A stretch of DNA of 64,000 nt from Gammaproteobacteria bacterium (GCA_018819515.1 JAHJPX010000010.1:9642-73641); one strand, 5' to 3'. Shown: positions 25,934 to 36,279, counted from the first letter of the stretch. Program-made: numbers and translations. Notes: generated by a model from the sequence alone, not told the origin.

Positions 25934-26059
25934 ATGGGCAAGGAAAGACATAACAGCAAGGAAGCGAAGAAGCAGGCCCTCAAGACCCCCAAGGAAAAGA
26001 AGGCGGCCAAACAGGCCAAGAAGCACGTATCCGATATCGTTCCGATTGTCCCTCGCTGA
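25934..26059 (+). CDS. 41-residue basic protein
   Basis: ATG 25934 follows AAGGAG by 6 bases and opens a 41-codon frame beginning MGKERHNSKEAKKQALKTPK. It is mostly Lys, Ala and Glu with a hydrophobic end. Similar short Lys-rich proteins are familiar in betaproteobacteria, with no known role. The ideal ribosome-binding site supports expression. The longer in-frame ORF from 25817 has no such site. Confidence 0.65.
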   Translation: MGKERHNSKEAKKQALKTPKEKKAAKQAKKHVSDIVPIVPR

Positions 26060-26097
26060 TCCCGGCAACGGGGATTTAGCGCTGTTCCGCATTTCCC

Positions 26098-26149
26098 GTC
26101 GGCGGCATTGCCGCTGACATTTCACCTCGGCAGCCCTGTCCCGGGCTGC
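26098..26149 (+). terminator. Two hairpins between the small protein and the glucan synthase
   Basis: The first hairpin is GTC-GCGGCA / TGCCGC-GAC (26098-26117); the second is GCAGCCC / GGGCTGC (26130-26136 with 26143-26149). Neither has a T run. They may end the upstream transcript or structure the leader of the next gene. Confidence 0.35.
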
Positions 26150-26160
26150 TGCTCAAGACC

Positions 26161-29100
26161 TTGTCGACCAGCGGCACCGGTGTATCGGTGCGCTGTCGGC
26201 TGTCATACGTTCACCGGATCCATGACTTGACCACACGCACGAAGCTCATCGCGTTTCTGCATTCATTGACGACGGTGCTGCTCGGCCGCGGATGGCCGCG
26301 GGCATCGCCCGACGATGAGCCTCCCCTGCGCTCGGAGTTGTTCAGCGCCGAGCAGATGGAGCAGCATGGCAAGACGCTCGCGGCGTCGCACCGGCTTGCG
26401 GCGGGGCGCGCGCCGGACCGGCTGCTGGGCCGTCTGGCGGATAACGAAAGCGCCCTGATCGACGTCTGCGATTTGCTGACGACGGCGGTCACCAGGAAGC
26501 ATCGCATCACGCCGGCCGGGGAATGGCTACTCGATAATTTCTATCTCATCGAAGAACAGATCCGTACCGCCCGCAGGCATTTGCCCAAGGGTTACAGCCG
26601 GGAACTGCCGCGCCTGGACAACGGGCGTTCGGGACCGTCGGCCGGGCGCCCGCGGGTCTATGACATCGCCCTGGAAACGGTGGCCCACGGCGATGGCCGC
26701 GTGGACACCGAAAGTCTCAGCCTTTTCGTCAGCGCCTACCAGACCGTCACGCCGCTGAAGCTCGGCGAATTGTGGGCAATCCCGATCATGCTGCGGCTGG
26801 CGGTCATCGAGAATCTGCGTCGCGTCGGCGTGCGCATCGCCGCCGCCTGGGCGGACCGCAACCTCGCCGAATCCTGGGCCGACCAGATGGTGGAGATCGC
26901 GGAGAAGGACCCGAAGAGCCTGATCCTGATCATCGCCGACATGGCGCGCTCCGAACCGCCGATGAGCAGCGCCTTCGTCGCGGAACTGGTGCGCCGCCTG
27001 CAGGGCCGCGGTCCCGCGCTGGCCCTGCCCTTGACCTGGATCGAGCAGCGGCTATCCGAATCCGGCCTGACCATCGAGCAGTCGGTGCAGGCCGAGACGC
27101 AGCAGCAGGCGGCCCAACAGGTCTCCATCAGCAACAGCATCGGCAGCCTGAGGGTGCTCGGGGCGATGGACTGGCGCAAGTTCGTCGAGACGATGAGCGT
27201 CGTCGAACAGACGCTGCTTGAAGATCCCGATGGCGTCTACGCCCGGATGGATTTCGCCACCCGCGATCTGTACCGCCACGCGACGGAACGGATAGCGAAG
27301 CACGGCCGCATGGATGAAGTTGCAGTGGCCCGCAAGGCGGTCGAGCTGGCGCACGCGGGCGCCGACAACGCCGATCGTGCAGGGCATGTGGGCTACTACC
27401 TGATCGACAAGGGTTTGCTGGAACTCGAACGGATTGCGCAAGTTCGACATCCGCTCGTCGAGTCCCTGCGCCGAACGGCGGCCCGCTTCCCGCTGTTTCT
27501 CTATCTTGGCGGCGTGGCGTTGATCACGGCGATCGCTGTGGCCGGTCTGCTGGCCCAGGCGCACGGCGTCGGCGTCGCGGACGGCCTGCTGCTGGCGATT
27601 GGCGTTCTCTCGCTGCTGGCCGCCAGTCAGCTCGCCGTGGCGCTGGTCAACTGGCTGGCCACCCTGATGGTGAAGCCGCATCCGCTGCCGAAGATGGACT
27701 TCTCGACGGGGATTCCTTCGACATCACGAACGCTGGTGGTGGTCCCGACGATGCTGACGAGTGTCGCCGGCATCGACGATCTGGTCGAGGCGCTGGAGGT
27801 GAGGTTCCTGGCCAATCGCGACGACCGTCTGCACTTCGGGCTGCTGACGGACTTTCGGGACGCGCAGGAGGAATCGCTGCCCGAGGACGCATCACTGGTG
27901 CAACTGGCGCGAACGCGGATCGACGAATTGAACGGGAAGTATCGCGACGGCGAGGAGGGCGACGACAAGTTCTTCCTCTTCCATCGCCCGCGGCAATGGA
28001 ATCCGCGCGAACGGATCTGGATGGGTGTCGAGCGCAAGCGCGGCAAACTGGCGGAGCTGAATGCGCTGCTGCGCGGCGGCAACGCGAAAGGTTTTTCGGC
28101 CATCGTCGGCGACACCTCGATCCTGTCAGATGTGAAGTACGTCGTTACCCTGGACACGGATACGCAGTTGCCGCGCGACGCGGCGCACCAGTTCGTCGGC
28201 GCCATGTCGCACCCGCTGAACCGGCCGCGCTTCGACGCGGCGAGCCGGGTGGTCGTCGAGGGCTACGGCATCCTGCAGCCGCGCGTGGCCATCAGCCTGC
28301 CGGGCACCAACCGCTCGCGCTACGCACGGCTGTACGGCGGCGAGCCGGGCATCGATCCCTATACGCGCGCCGTCTCGGACGTCTACCAGGACGTGTTCGG
28401 CGAAGGCTCCTTCATCGGCAAGGGCATCTACGACGTCGATGCGTTCGAGCAGGCCCTCGGCGGGCGCTTCCCCGCGAATCGCATCCTCAGCCACGATCTC
28501 ATCGAGGGCTGCTACGCGCGGGCGGGACTGCTGAGCGACGTGCAGTTGTTCGAGGACTACCCGGCCCGCTACGGCGCCGATGTCGGTCGTCGCCATCGCT
28601 GGATACGCGGCGACTGGCAGCTCGCGGGCTGGCTGCGCGAACGCGTGCCCGACGAGGGCGGTCAACTCGGGAAGAATCCGCTCTCGTGGCTGTCGCAGTG
28701 GAAGCTGTTCGACAACCTGCGGCGCAGCCTGGTACCGTCGGTGCTGACGATCGTGTTGCTGCTGGGCTGGACGGTGCTGGCGCCGGCCCGCTGGTGGACG
28801 TTGTCGGTGATCGGCATCCTGTTGTTTCCCTCCCTCTGCGCCACGACCCTGGACCTGTTGCGCAAGCCGGGGGAGATGCTGCTGCGGCAACACCTCGCAG
28901 CCGTCGCCGGCTCGGCCGGCCGGCGCTTCGAGCAGGCCGTCTTCGAATTCGCCTGCCTGCCTTACGAGGCGTTCTTCAGTCTGGACGCCATCGCCCGCAC
29001 GATCTGGAGAACGCAGGTATCGCGCCGGCGTCTGCTCGAATGGAATCCCTCGGGCGAGGCCGATCGGGTGTCGGCCGGCAACGGCGGCGGCGACCTCGGC

Positions 29101-32100
29101 GCCTCCCTGCGAACGATGTGGGTAGCCCCCGCGATCGCGGCGGCGACCGCGGTCTACCTGTCGCAGACGGCGCCTGTGGTGTTGATGGTGGCGGCGCCGA
29201 TCCTGCTCTTGTGGTTCGTCTCGCCCGTCATAGCCTGGTGGATCAGCCGCCCGCTTGCGCCCCGGCAGTCCGTGTTGACCACGGCGCAAACCCGCTTTCT
29301 GCGCGGGGTGGCGCGCAGGACCTGGGCCTACTTCGATGCCCTGGTCGGCCCGGACGACCATTGGCTGCCACCCGACAACTATCAGGAGTATCGCGTTGCC
29401 GCAGTCGCGCATCGCACCTCGCCGACCAACATCGGGCTGGCGCTGCTGGCCAACCTGTCCGCCTACGACTTCGGCTACCTGCCGGCCGGCCGGCTGGTCG
29501 AGCGCACGGCGAATACCCTGGACACGATGGCGGGACTGGAGCGGCACCGCGGGCACTTCTACAACTGGTACGACACGCAGACGCTGCAACCGCTGCTGCC
29601 GCTCTATGTGTCGACGGTGGATAGTGGCAACCTCGTCGGCCATCTCCTGACCCTGCATGCCGGCCTGTTGGCGCTGCCCGATGACAGGATTCTGGCGGCG
29701 CGCCTGTTCGAGGGTCTGGACGACACGCTCGGGATTCTCGCCGACATGGCGGACGCGGCAGGTGCGGACGCGGTGGCGGAATTCGGCGGCGAGCTGGCGT
29801 CGGCGCTGGCGCTGCGCCCCACTACGATGGAGACGGCGCGCCGGACGCTCGAACGGCTGGCGGCCAGCGCCGACGGACTGGTCAACCGGCTGGCTGCCGG
29901 CGCCGCGCCCGTGGACGAAGCTGCGGACGACGCTGTGGACGCCGCTGCGCCGGAAGACGATGCCAACGCATGGGCGCAGGCGCTCGCCCGGCAATGTCAT
30001 GATGCGGCGGACGACTTGGCCTTCCTCGCCGCCGACGCGGCAACGGACGAAATCCCGACCCTGCGCGAACTGGCCGACGCGGGCAGCAGCAGCGCCCGCG
30101 AGCGGATCGCGGCCATCGAAAGCCTCGCGCGGCAGTGCATCGAGTTCGCCCGCATGGACTATGCGTTCCTGTTCGACAAGCCGCGCCATCTGCTGACCAT
30201 CGGCTACAACGTCAGCGAGCGGCGGGCGGATGCCAGCTACTACGACCTGCTCGCCTCGGAAGCGCGCCTGTGCAGTTTTGTCGCCATCGCCCAGGGCCAG
30301 TTGCCGCAGGAAAGCTGGTTCGCCCTCGGCCGCCTGCTCACCGGCACCGGCGGCGCGCCGGTGCTGCTGTCGTGGAGCGGCTCGATGTTCGAGTACCTGA
30401 TGCCGCAGTTGGTCATGCCGAACTACGAGCACACGCTGCTCGATCAGACCGGCAAGGCGGCGGTGGCGCGGCAAATCGAATACGGCGGCCAGCGCGGCGT
30501 GCCCTGGGGCATGTCCGAATCCGCCTACAACATCGTCGACGTGCATCTCAACTACCAGTACCGCGCTTTCGGCGTGCCGGGCCTCGGGCTCAAGCGCGGG
30601 CTGGCCGAAGACCTGGTCGTGGCGCCCTATGCGTCGGCGCTGGCGCTGATGGTGGCGCCCGAAGCGGCATGCCTGAACCTGCAGCGGCTGGTGGCGGACG
30701 GCCTGCTCGGCAAGTTCGGCTTCTTCGAGGCGATCGACTACACGCCGGCACGGCAGCGGCGTGGCCAATCGAGCACGGTGGTGCGGGCCTTCATGGCGCA
30801 CCACCAGGGCATGAGCCTGCTCGCCCTGGCGTACAAGCTCCTGGGTCAGCCGATGCAGCGGCGCTTCGAGTCGGTGCCGATGTTCCAGGCAGTCATGCTG
30901 CTGTTGCAGGAGCGGATTCCCAAGGCGACGACGCTGTTCTCGCACACGGCGCAACTGTCCGAGGTGCGCGCGGCGTGGGGCGCCGCGGAAACGCCGATCC
31001 GGGTATTCACCAGTCCCGACACGCCGGCTCCCGAACTGCAGTTGCTGTCGAACGGCCGTTACCACGTGATGGTCAGCAACTCGGGCGGCGGCTACAGCCG
31101 CTGGAAGGATCTCGCTGTCACGCGCTGGCGCGAGGATGGCACCGGCGACCATTGGGGCAGCTTCTGCTACATTCGCGACGTCACCAGCGGGGCCTTCTGG
31201 TCCGCCGCGCATCAGCCGACGCTGAAGCGTCCGGAAAGTTTCGAGGCGATCTTTTCCGAGGGGCGGGCCGAGTTCCGCCGCCGCGATGCGGTCGACGAGG
31301 GCGATTTCGAGACCCATACCGAGATCGTCGTGTCGCCGGAAGACGATATCGAGTTGCGCCGGGTCCGCATCACCAATCGCTCGCGACAGCGAAGGGAAAT
31401 CGACGTCACCAGCTACGCCGAAGTGGTGATCGCGCCGCCCGCCGCCGAGGCGCTGCACCCGGCTTTCAGCAACCTGTTCGTGCAGACCGAGATCCTGCGT
31501 GAGCGGCACGCCATCCTGTGTACGCGCCGGCCCCGTTCGTTGACCGAACAGGCGCCGTGGATGTTCCATCTGATGGTGGCGCACGGCGGCAGGGCAGGCG
31601 GCGTCTCCTGCGAGACGGATCGCCTGAAGTTCATCGGCCGTGGCGGCAGCACCGCCGCGCCGTTGGCGATGCGGGCGTCGACGGCGCTTTCGAACACCGA
31701 CGGTTCGGTGCTGGATCCTGTCGTCGCCATCCGCCATGCGCTGACGCTCGATGCCGAACAGTCGGTGACGATCGACATGGTGTCGGGCGTCGCCGAAAGC
31801 CGCGACCTGGCCTTGGGCCTGGTCGAGAAATACCAGGACCGCAACCTTTCCGATCGCGTCTTCGACCTGACCTGGACGCACAGCCAGGTCGTGCTGCGGC
31901 AGCTCAACGCCACCGAAGCCGACGCCCAGCTCTATGCGCGCCTGGCCGGTTCGGTCATCTACGCCAACGCCGCCCTGCGCGCCGACGCCGCCGTGTTGAT
32001 CAGGAATCGCCGCGGCCAGTCCGGGCTGTGGGGTTACGCCATCTCCGGCGACCTGCCGATCGTGCTGCTGCAGATGGGCGACGCGACCAACATCGACCTC

Positions 32101-34953
32101 GTCCGCCAGCTCGTCCAGGCCCATGCCTACTGGCGCCTGAAAGGCCTGGCGGTGGACCTGGTGATCTGGAACGAGGAGCACGCCGGCTATCGGCAGCGAT
32201 TGCAGGACCAGATCATCGGCCTGATCGCCTCGGGCATCGAGGCGAGCGTGATCGACCGGCCCGGCGGCATCTTCGTGCGCATGGCCGAGCAGATATCCAG
32301 CGAGGACCGCGTCCTGCTGCAGTCGGTGGCGCGCGCCATCATCGCCGACGGGCGCGGTACCCTGGCAGAGCAACTCGATCACCGCACCCTGGCCGAACCG
32401 CGCCTGCCGCGGCTCAAGCCGACGCGGCCGCAGCGTCCCGACATCGCGCCCGCCGTGGCGTCGCCCGGCCGCGACCTCATTCTCGACAACGGGCTGGGCG
32501 GCTTCACGCCCGACGGCCGCGAATACGTCATCGCCCTCGCGGCCGGCCAGACGACGCCGGCACCGTGGGTGAACGTCCTGGCCAATCCGGGCTTCGGCAC
32601 GGTCGTTTCCGAAAGCGGCGGCGCCTACACCTGGAGCGAGAACGCGCACGAGTTCCGCCTGACGCCCTGGCACAACGATCCCGTCAGCGACCCGAGCGGC
32701 GAAGCCCTCTATCTGCGCGACGAGGAGAGCGGCCACGTCTGGTCGCCGACGCCCCTGCCGGCGCGCGCCGACATGCCCTATGTCATCCGGCACGGCTTCG
32801 GCTACAGCGTTTTCGAATCGCGCTGCGGCGACATCCGCAGCGAACTCTGGATCTACGTCGCCATCGATGCCGCCATCAAGTTCTCGGTGCTGAAAGTGCG
32901 CAACGAATCGGGCCGCGCGCGCAAGCTTTCCGCGACGGGTTACGTCGAGTGGGTGCTGGGCGACCTGCCGGAGAAGTCGGCCATGCACGTGACCACCGAA
33001 GTCGATGCCAAGAGCGGCGCGCTCTACGCGCGCAACCGCTACAGCGCAGAGTTTTCCGACCGGGTCGCCTTCTTCGACGTCGATGAGCCGACGCGCAACC
33101 TGAGCGGCGACCGCAGGGAATTCCTCGGCCGCAACGGCACGCTGCGAAACCCCGTCGCGATGAAGCGCTCGCGCCTGTCCGGCAAGGTGGGCGCCGGGCT
33201 GGATCCCTGTGCCGCGCTTCAGGTGGGTTTCGATCTGGCCGCGGGCGAAGAGCGCGAGATCGTCTTCCGGCTCGGCGTCGGGCGCAATGCCGACGAGGCC
33301 GGCAGGATCGTCCACCGTTTCCGCGGCGCCCAGGCTGCGCGTGGCGCGCTCGAAGCCGTGTGGCATTACTGGAACCACACGCTGGGCGCGGTGCAGGTGG
33401 AGACGCCCGACCCGTCCATCAACGTGCTGGCCAACGGCTGGCTGCTGTACCAGACGCTGGCCTGCCGCATCTGGGCGCGCAGCGGCTACTACCAGTCGGG
33501 CGGCGCCTTCGGCTTCCGCGACCAGTTGCAGGACGTGATGGCGCTGGTCCACGCCGAGCCCGGCCTGGTCCGCAACCATCTGCTGCTGTGCGCGAGTCGC
33601 CAGTTCCAGGAGGGCGATGTCCAGCACTGGTGGCATCCGCCGTCGGGCCGCGGCGTGCGCACCCATTGTTCGGACGATTACCTCTGGCTGCCGCTCGCCG
33701 TGTGCCGCTACGTGACGGCCACCCGCGACACCGGCGTGCTCGATGAACCGGTGCACTTCCTGGAAGGCCGCCCGGTCGATGCGGAGGACGATTCCTACTA
33801 CGATCTGCCCGGCCGCTCCGTCGAGCCGGCCAGCCTGTACGAGCACTGCGTGCGCGCCATCCGCCACGGACTGCGCTTCGGGGAGCACGGCCTGCCGCTG
33901 ATCGGCTCCGGCGACTGGAACGACGGCATGAACTTGGTCGGCATGCAGGGCCGGGGCGAGAGCATCTGGCTGGGCTTCTTCCTCTGCGACGTGCTCGGGC
34001 AGTTCGCCGCCGTCGCGGCTGCGCATGGCGATCCGGCCTTCGCCGAGCTTTGCGTCGAAGAGGGCGCGCGGCTGCGCACGAACATCGAGCAGCACGGCTG
34101 GGACGGCGAGTGGTATCGCCGCGCTTACTTCGACGACGGCACGCCGCTCGGTTCGACAAGCAACGCGGAATGCCGGATCGATTCGATCTCGCAGAGCTGG
34201 TCCGTGCTCTCGGGCGCAGGCGATGCGGAACGTTCGCGCCTGGCCATGAAGGCGGTCGACGCGCGGCTGGTGCGCCGCGAGCATGCGCTCGTGCAACTGC
34301 TTGATCCGCCCTTCGACAAGTCGGGCCTCGATCCCGGCTACATCCGCGGCTATGTGCCCGGCGTGCGGGAAAATGGCGGTCAATACACCCACTCCGCGAT
34401 CTGGGCGGCGATGGCGTTCGCCGCGCTGGGCGATGGCGAACGCGCCTGGGAACTGCTCACCATGATCAACCCGGTGAACCACGGGCGATCCAGGGAATCC
34501 ATCGAGCAATACAAGGCCGAACCCTATGTCGTCGCCGCCGACGTCTATGCCGTTACGCCGCACATCGGCCGCGGCGGCTGGAGCTGGTACACCGGCTCGG
34601 CCGGCTGGATGTACCGGCTCATCGCCGAATCCTTGCTGGGGCTGCGGCTCGACGGCGACAAGCTGCATCTCGCGCCCTGCCTGCCTGCCGAATGGCAGGG
34701 ATTCAAGATCCACTACCGCTATCGGGAAACCGTCTATCACATCGCCGTCTCGCAGTCGCCGGCCGGCGAGGACGGTTCGGGTGCCGAAAGCAGCTTGACG
34801 GTCGACGGTGTCGGGCAGCCCGACATGGCGATCCCGCTTGCCGACGACCGGCGGGAACATTTCGTCGTGGCGGTTTGTCGCCCGCAGCATGGCCGCGTCG
34901 AGTCTCCGAAAAGTCAGCCGTCGCGGTACGCCGAGGCGCAACTCGTCCCTTAG
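26161..34953 (+). CDS. Cyclic beta-1,2-glucan synthase
   Basis: Giant membrane enzyme of the NdvB/ChvB family (up to 2930 residues, family usually about 2800-2900) that makes periplasmic cyclic beta-1,2-glucan from UDP-glucose. Order: N-terminal region (ELFSAEQMEQHGK near 60-70), membrane segments around 440-500, GT84 glycosyltransferase with DTDTQLP and RHRWIRGDWQ, further membrane segments around 860-1040, a glycoamylase-like domain (DNYQEYRVAAVAHRTSPTNI), and two carbohydrate-binding plus GH94 phosphorylase-like regions with GSGDWNDGMN near 2580. The start is uncertain: TTG 26161 and TTG 26227 are in frame and the first ATG, 26356, is too far in. The last residues are encoded by a palindromic repeat. 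Confidence 0.93.
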   Translation: MSTSGTGVSVRCRLSYVHRIHDLTTRTKLIAFLHSLTTVLLGRGWPRASPDDEPPLRSELFSAEQMEQHGKTLAASHRLAAGRAPDRLLGRLADNESALIDVCDLLTTAVTRKHRITPAGEWLLDNFYLIEEQIRTARRHLPKGYSRELPRLDNGRSGPSAGRPRVYDIALETVAHGDGRVDTESLSLFVSAYQTVTPLKLGELWAIPIMLRLAVIENLRRVGVRIAAAWADRNLAESWADQMVEIAEKDPKSLILIIADMARSEPPMSSAFVAELVRRLQGRGPALALPLTWIEQRLSESGLTIEQSVQAETQQQAAQQVSISNSIGSLRVLGAMDWRKFVETMSVVEQTLLEDPDGVYARMDFATRDLYRHATERIAKHGRMDEVAVARKAVELAHAGADNADRAGHVGYYLIDKGLLELERIAQVRHPLVESLRRTAARFPLFLYLGGVALITAIAVAGLLAQAHGVGVADGLLLAIGVLSLLAASQLAVALVNWLATLMVKPHPLPKMDFSTGIPSTSRTLVVVPTMLTSVAGIDDLVEALEVRFLANRDDRLHFGLLTDFRDAQEESLPEDASLVQLARTRIDELNGKYRDGEEGDDKFFLFHRPRQWNPRERIWMGVERKRGKLAELNALLRGGNAKGFSAIVGDTSILSDVKYVVTLDTDTQLPRDAAHQFVGAMSHPLNRPRFDAASRVVVEGYGILQPRVAISLPGTNRSRYARLYGGEPGIDPYTRAVSDVYQDVFGEGSFIGKGIYDVDAFEQALGGRFPANRILSHDLIEGCYARAGLLSDVQLFEDYPARYGADVGRRHRWIRGDWQLAGWLRERVPDEGGQLGKNPLSWLSQWKLFDNLRRSLVPSVLTIVLLLGWTVLAPARWWTLSVIGILLFPSLCATTLDLLRKPGEMLLRQHLAAVAGSAGRRFEQAVFEFACLPYEAFFSLDAIARTIWRTQVSRRRLLEWNPSGEADRVSAGNGGGDLGASLRTMWVAPAIAAATAVYLSQTAPVVLMVAAPILLLWFVSPVIAWWISRPLAPRQSVLTTAQTRFLRGVARRTWAYFDALVGPDDHWLPPDNYQEYRVAAVAHRTSPTNIGLALLANLSAYDFGYLPAGRLVERTANTLDTMAGLERHRGHFYNWYDTQTLQPLLPLYVSTVDSGNLVGHLLTLHAGLLALPDDRILAARLFEGLDDTLGILADMADAAGADAVAEFGGELASALALRPTTMETARRTLERLAASADGLVNRLAAGAAPVDEAADDAVDAAAPEDDANAWAQALARQCHDAADDLAFLAADAATDEIPTLRELADAGSSSARERIAAIESLARQCIEFARMDYAFLFDKPRHLLTIGYNVSERRADASYYDLLASEARLCSFVAIAQGQLPQESWFALGRLLTGTGGAPVLLSWSGSMFEYLMPQLVMPNYEHTLLDQTGKAAVARQIEYGGQRGVPWGMSESAYNIVDVHLNYQYRAFGVPGLGLKRGLAEDLVVAPYASALALMVAPEAACLNLQRLVADGLLGKFGFFEAIDYTPARQRRGQSSTVVRAFMAHHQGMSLLALAYKLLGQPMQRRFESVPMFQAVMLLLQERIPKATTLFSHTAQLSEVRAAWGAAETPIRVFTSPDTPAPELQLLSNGRYHVMVSNSGGGYSRWKDLAVTRWREDGTGDHWGSFCYIRDVTSGAFWSAAHQPTLKRPESFEAIFSEGRAEFRRRDAVDEGDFETHTEIVVSPEDDIELRRVRITNRSRQRREIDVTSYAEVVIAPPAAEALHPAFSNLFVQTEILRERHAILCTRRPRSLTEQAPWMFHLMVAHGGRAGGVSCETDRLKFIGRGGSTAAPLAMRASTALSNTDGSVLDPVVAIRHALTLDAEQSVTIDMVSGVAESRDLALGLVEKYQDRNLSDRVFDLTWTHSQVVLRQLNATEADAQLYARLAGSVIYANAALRADAAVLIRNRRGQSGLWGYAISGDLPIVLLQMGDATNIDLVRQLVQAHAYWRLKGLAVDLVIWNEEHAGYRQRLQDQIIGLIASGIEASVIDRPGGIFVRMAEQISSEDRVLLQSVARAIIADGRGTLAEQLDHRTLAEPRLPRLKPTRPQRPDIAPAVASPGRDLILDNGLGGFTPDGREYVIALAAGQTTPAPWVNVLANPGFGTVVSESGGAYTWSENAHEFRLTPWHNDPVSDPSGEALYLRDEESGHVWSPTPLPARADMPYVIRHGFGYSVFESRCGDIRSELWIYVAIDAAIKFSVLKVRNESGRARKLSATGYVEWVLGDLPEKSAMHVTTEVDAKSGALYARNRYSAEFSDRVAFFDVDEPTRNLSGDRREFLGRNGTLRNPVAMKRSRLSGKVGAGLDPCAALQVGFDLAAGEEREIVFRLGVGRNADEAGRIVHRFRGAQAARGALEAVWHYWNHTLGAVQVETPDPSINVLANGWLLYQTLACRIWARSGYYQSGGAFGFRDQLQDVMALVHAEPGLVRNHLLLCASRQFQEGDVQHWWHPPSGRGVRTHCSDDYLWLPLAVCRYVTATRDTGVLDEPVHFLEGRPVDAEDDSYYDLPGRSVEPASLYEHCVRAIRHGLRFGEHGLPLIGSGDWNDGMNLVGMQGRGESIWLGFFLCDVLGQFAAVAAAHGDPAFAELCVEEGARLRTNIEQHGWDGEWYRRAYFDDGTPLGSTSNAECRIDSISQSWSVLSGAGDAERSRLAMKAVDARLVRREHALVQLLDPPFDKSGLDPGYIRGYVPGVRENGGQYTHSAIWAAMAFAALGDGERAWELLTMINPVNHGRSRESIEQYKAEPYVVAADVYAVTPHIGRGGWSWYTGSAGWMYRLIAESLLGLRLDGDKLHLAPCLPAEWQGFKIHYRYRETVYHIAVSQSPAGEDGSGAESSLTVDGVGQPDMAIPLADDRREHFVVAVCRPQHGRVESPKSQPSRYAEAQLVP
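34908..34932 (+). repeat. Palindromic repeat core at the glucan synthase 3' end, copy 11
   Basis: GAAAAGTCAGCCGTCGCGGT then ACGCC lies within codons 2917-2924 of the glucan synthase gene, giving the tail KSQPSRYAEA before the stop at 34951. Confidence 0.75.
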
Positions 34954-35053
34954 GCTTCCGCATCGGCGACAACACCGATTGTGCATCGGGCAGATGCATT
35001 TCCCGCGCTCCCGCGATATCCTGCGGTCTGCAACGAGCAATCGAAAGACAGCA

Positions 35054-35521
35054 ATGGCATCGAAGGTAGTGGCAAGAAAGAGCGGGCTGCACGGCAAGGG
35101 ATTGTTCGCCGCCCGCGATCTGAAGGCGGGACAGAAGCTGATCGAATACAAGGGCGTTCGCTACGGTGTGGGAGAACTGCCCGACCTCGGCGACGACGGC
35201 GTCACCAAGTTCCTGCGCTTCTCCGACGGCACCGGCATCAACGGCACCAGCAAGGCATCGCTCGCCAACCACGGCTGCAACCCCAACTGCGAACTCGCCG
35301 AAGAAGAGGGCCACGACCCGCCCCGGGCCTGGCTGTACGCCTTGCGCGACGTGAAGAAGGGCGAGGAACTCGTCTGGGACTATCGCTTGGACGTCACCTC
35401 GCACCACGAAGCGTTTACCGACTGGGCCTGCGCCTGCGGCCACGAACAATGTCGCGGCACCATGGCCGATCCGGAGCAGCTCGTTGGCGCAACCGGCGCA
35501 ACGGACCGCGAGAAGCGTTAG
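35054..35521 (+). CDS. SET-domain protein lysine methyltransferase
   Basis: A 155-residue SET-domain protein. Seen are GLHGKGLFA at the start of the domain, the S-adenosylmethionine site NHGCNPNCEL, GEELVWDY near the end and a post-SET cysteine set CACGHEQCRG. Small bacterial SET proteins are predicted to methylate lysines, but their targets are mostly unknown. ATG 35054 starts the domain directly; the upstream in-frame extension overlaps the glucan synthase gene. Lies 100 bases after that gene on the same strand. Confidence 0.88.
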   Translation: MASKVVARKSGLHGKGLFAARDLKAGQKLIEYKGVRYGVGELPDLGDDGVTKFLRFSDGTGINGTSKASLANHGCNPNCELAEEEGHDPPRAWLYALRDVKKGEELVWDYRLDVTSHHEAFTDWACACGHEQCRGTMADPEQLVGATGATDREKR

Positions 35522-35579
35522 CCTCTCCCGGCGGTAGAATCGCCCACACCTTGCCGCATTCACTGAAAAGGGGATTGCC

Positions 35580-35864
35580 TTGCCTTACACATCCGATCTG
35601 GTAGATGAACTGAACACGCTGATCCGCTACGACCTGAGCTGCAACCAGCAGGGGTTCAAGGTTCACAAGACCGCCGATGCGGCGGTGATCGCCGCCACCA
35701 GTCGCCTGTACAGCAAGGGCCTGCTCACGCAGGTGGACGGCGGCTACCTGACCAGCCTGGGGCGCAACGCGGCCGAACATGCGCAGGCCACCCTGGCCCT
35801 GCTGACCGAAGGCGCCGCGCGCACCCGCCACGCGCCCGAACCCGAGCGTCCGACAGCGCAGTAG
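35580..35864 (+). CDS. TIGR02647-family small protein
   Basis: A 94-residue protein matching the short conserved TIGR02647 family: DLVDELNTLIRYDL, GFKVHKTADAAVIAATSRLY, and LLTQVDGGYLTSLGRNAAEH. Function unknown; the second half resembles a winged-helix. It starts at TTG 35580 with AAAGGGGA upstream. Ends 14 bases before the S4 gene, so probably co-transcribed. Confidence 0.8.
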   Translation: MPYTSDLVDELNTLIRYDLSCNQQGFKVHKTADAAVIAATSRLYSKGLLTQVDGGYLTSLGRNAAEHAQATLALLTEGAARTRHAPEPERPTAQ

Positions 35865-35878
35865 CGCGCCCGACCGCC

Positions 35879-36094
35879 ATGTCGGCGCGGACCTTCCAGC
35901 TCGACCGCGAGTTCGTCGAGCTGCACGTCCTCCTCAAACTGCTCGCGCTCGCCCCATCCGGTGGCGCCGCCAAGGCGATGATCGCCGCCGGTGGCGTTCG
36001 CGTCGACGGCGCGGTCGAAACGCGCAAAGCCTGCAAGATTCGCAGCGGTCAGGTGCTGCGCGTGGGCGACGAAGAAGTGCGCGTCGTCGGCTGA
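35879..36094 (+). CDS. S4-domain RNA-binding protein (YbcJ type)
   Basis: A 71-residue protein consisting of one S4 RNA-binding domain (LLALAPSGGAAKAMIAAGGV, then RVDGAVETRKACKIRSGQVL), like E. coli YbcJ. It probably binds structured RNA or ribosomes. ATG 35879 is the only start. The next gene is convergent, 185 bases away, after a palindromic repeat. Confidence 0.85.
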   Translation: MSARTFQLDREFVELHVLLKLLALAPSGGAAKAMIAAGGVRVDGAVETRKACKIRSGQVLRVGDEEVRVVG

Positions 36095-36102
36095 CGCACG
36101 GA

Positions 36103-36129
36103 GAAAGTCAGCCTTGGTGGGACGCCACC
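36103..36129 (+). repeat. Palindromic repeat core, copy 12
   Basis: GAAAGTCAGCCTTGGTGGGA then CGCCACC, 8 bases after the S4 gene stop. It marks the left border of the compositionally different defence island. Confidence 0.8.
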
Positions 36130-36279
36130 TTGGGGCTCGGTCGGACGGCGGCGGCTGGTCGGCCTGAGCGGCCATTCGCGGCTACGCGCTCGATTGCCCG
36201 TTATCGACCCAGAACGGAACTTCGCCAATTGAGCAAGCGGACATTCCTAGTAGCTTTTCTTGGCACCGAGCACGGTAGC

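Noticed and set aside
28126..35151. A 2341-codon open frame on the minus strand opposite the glucan synthase gene
   Set aside because: It mirrors a GC-rich gene whose codon bias keeps the antisense frame open; the product has no family motifs and the + strand gene is certain.
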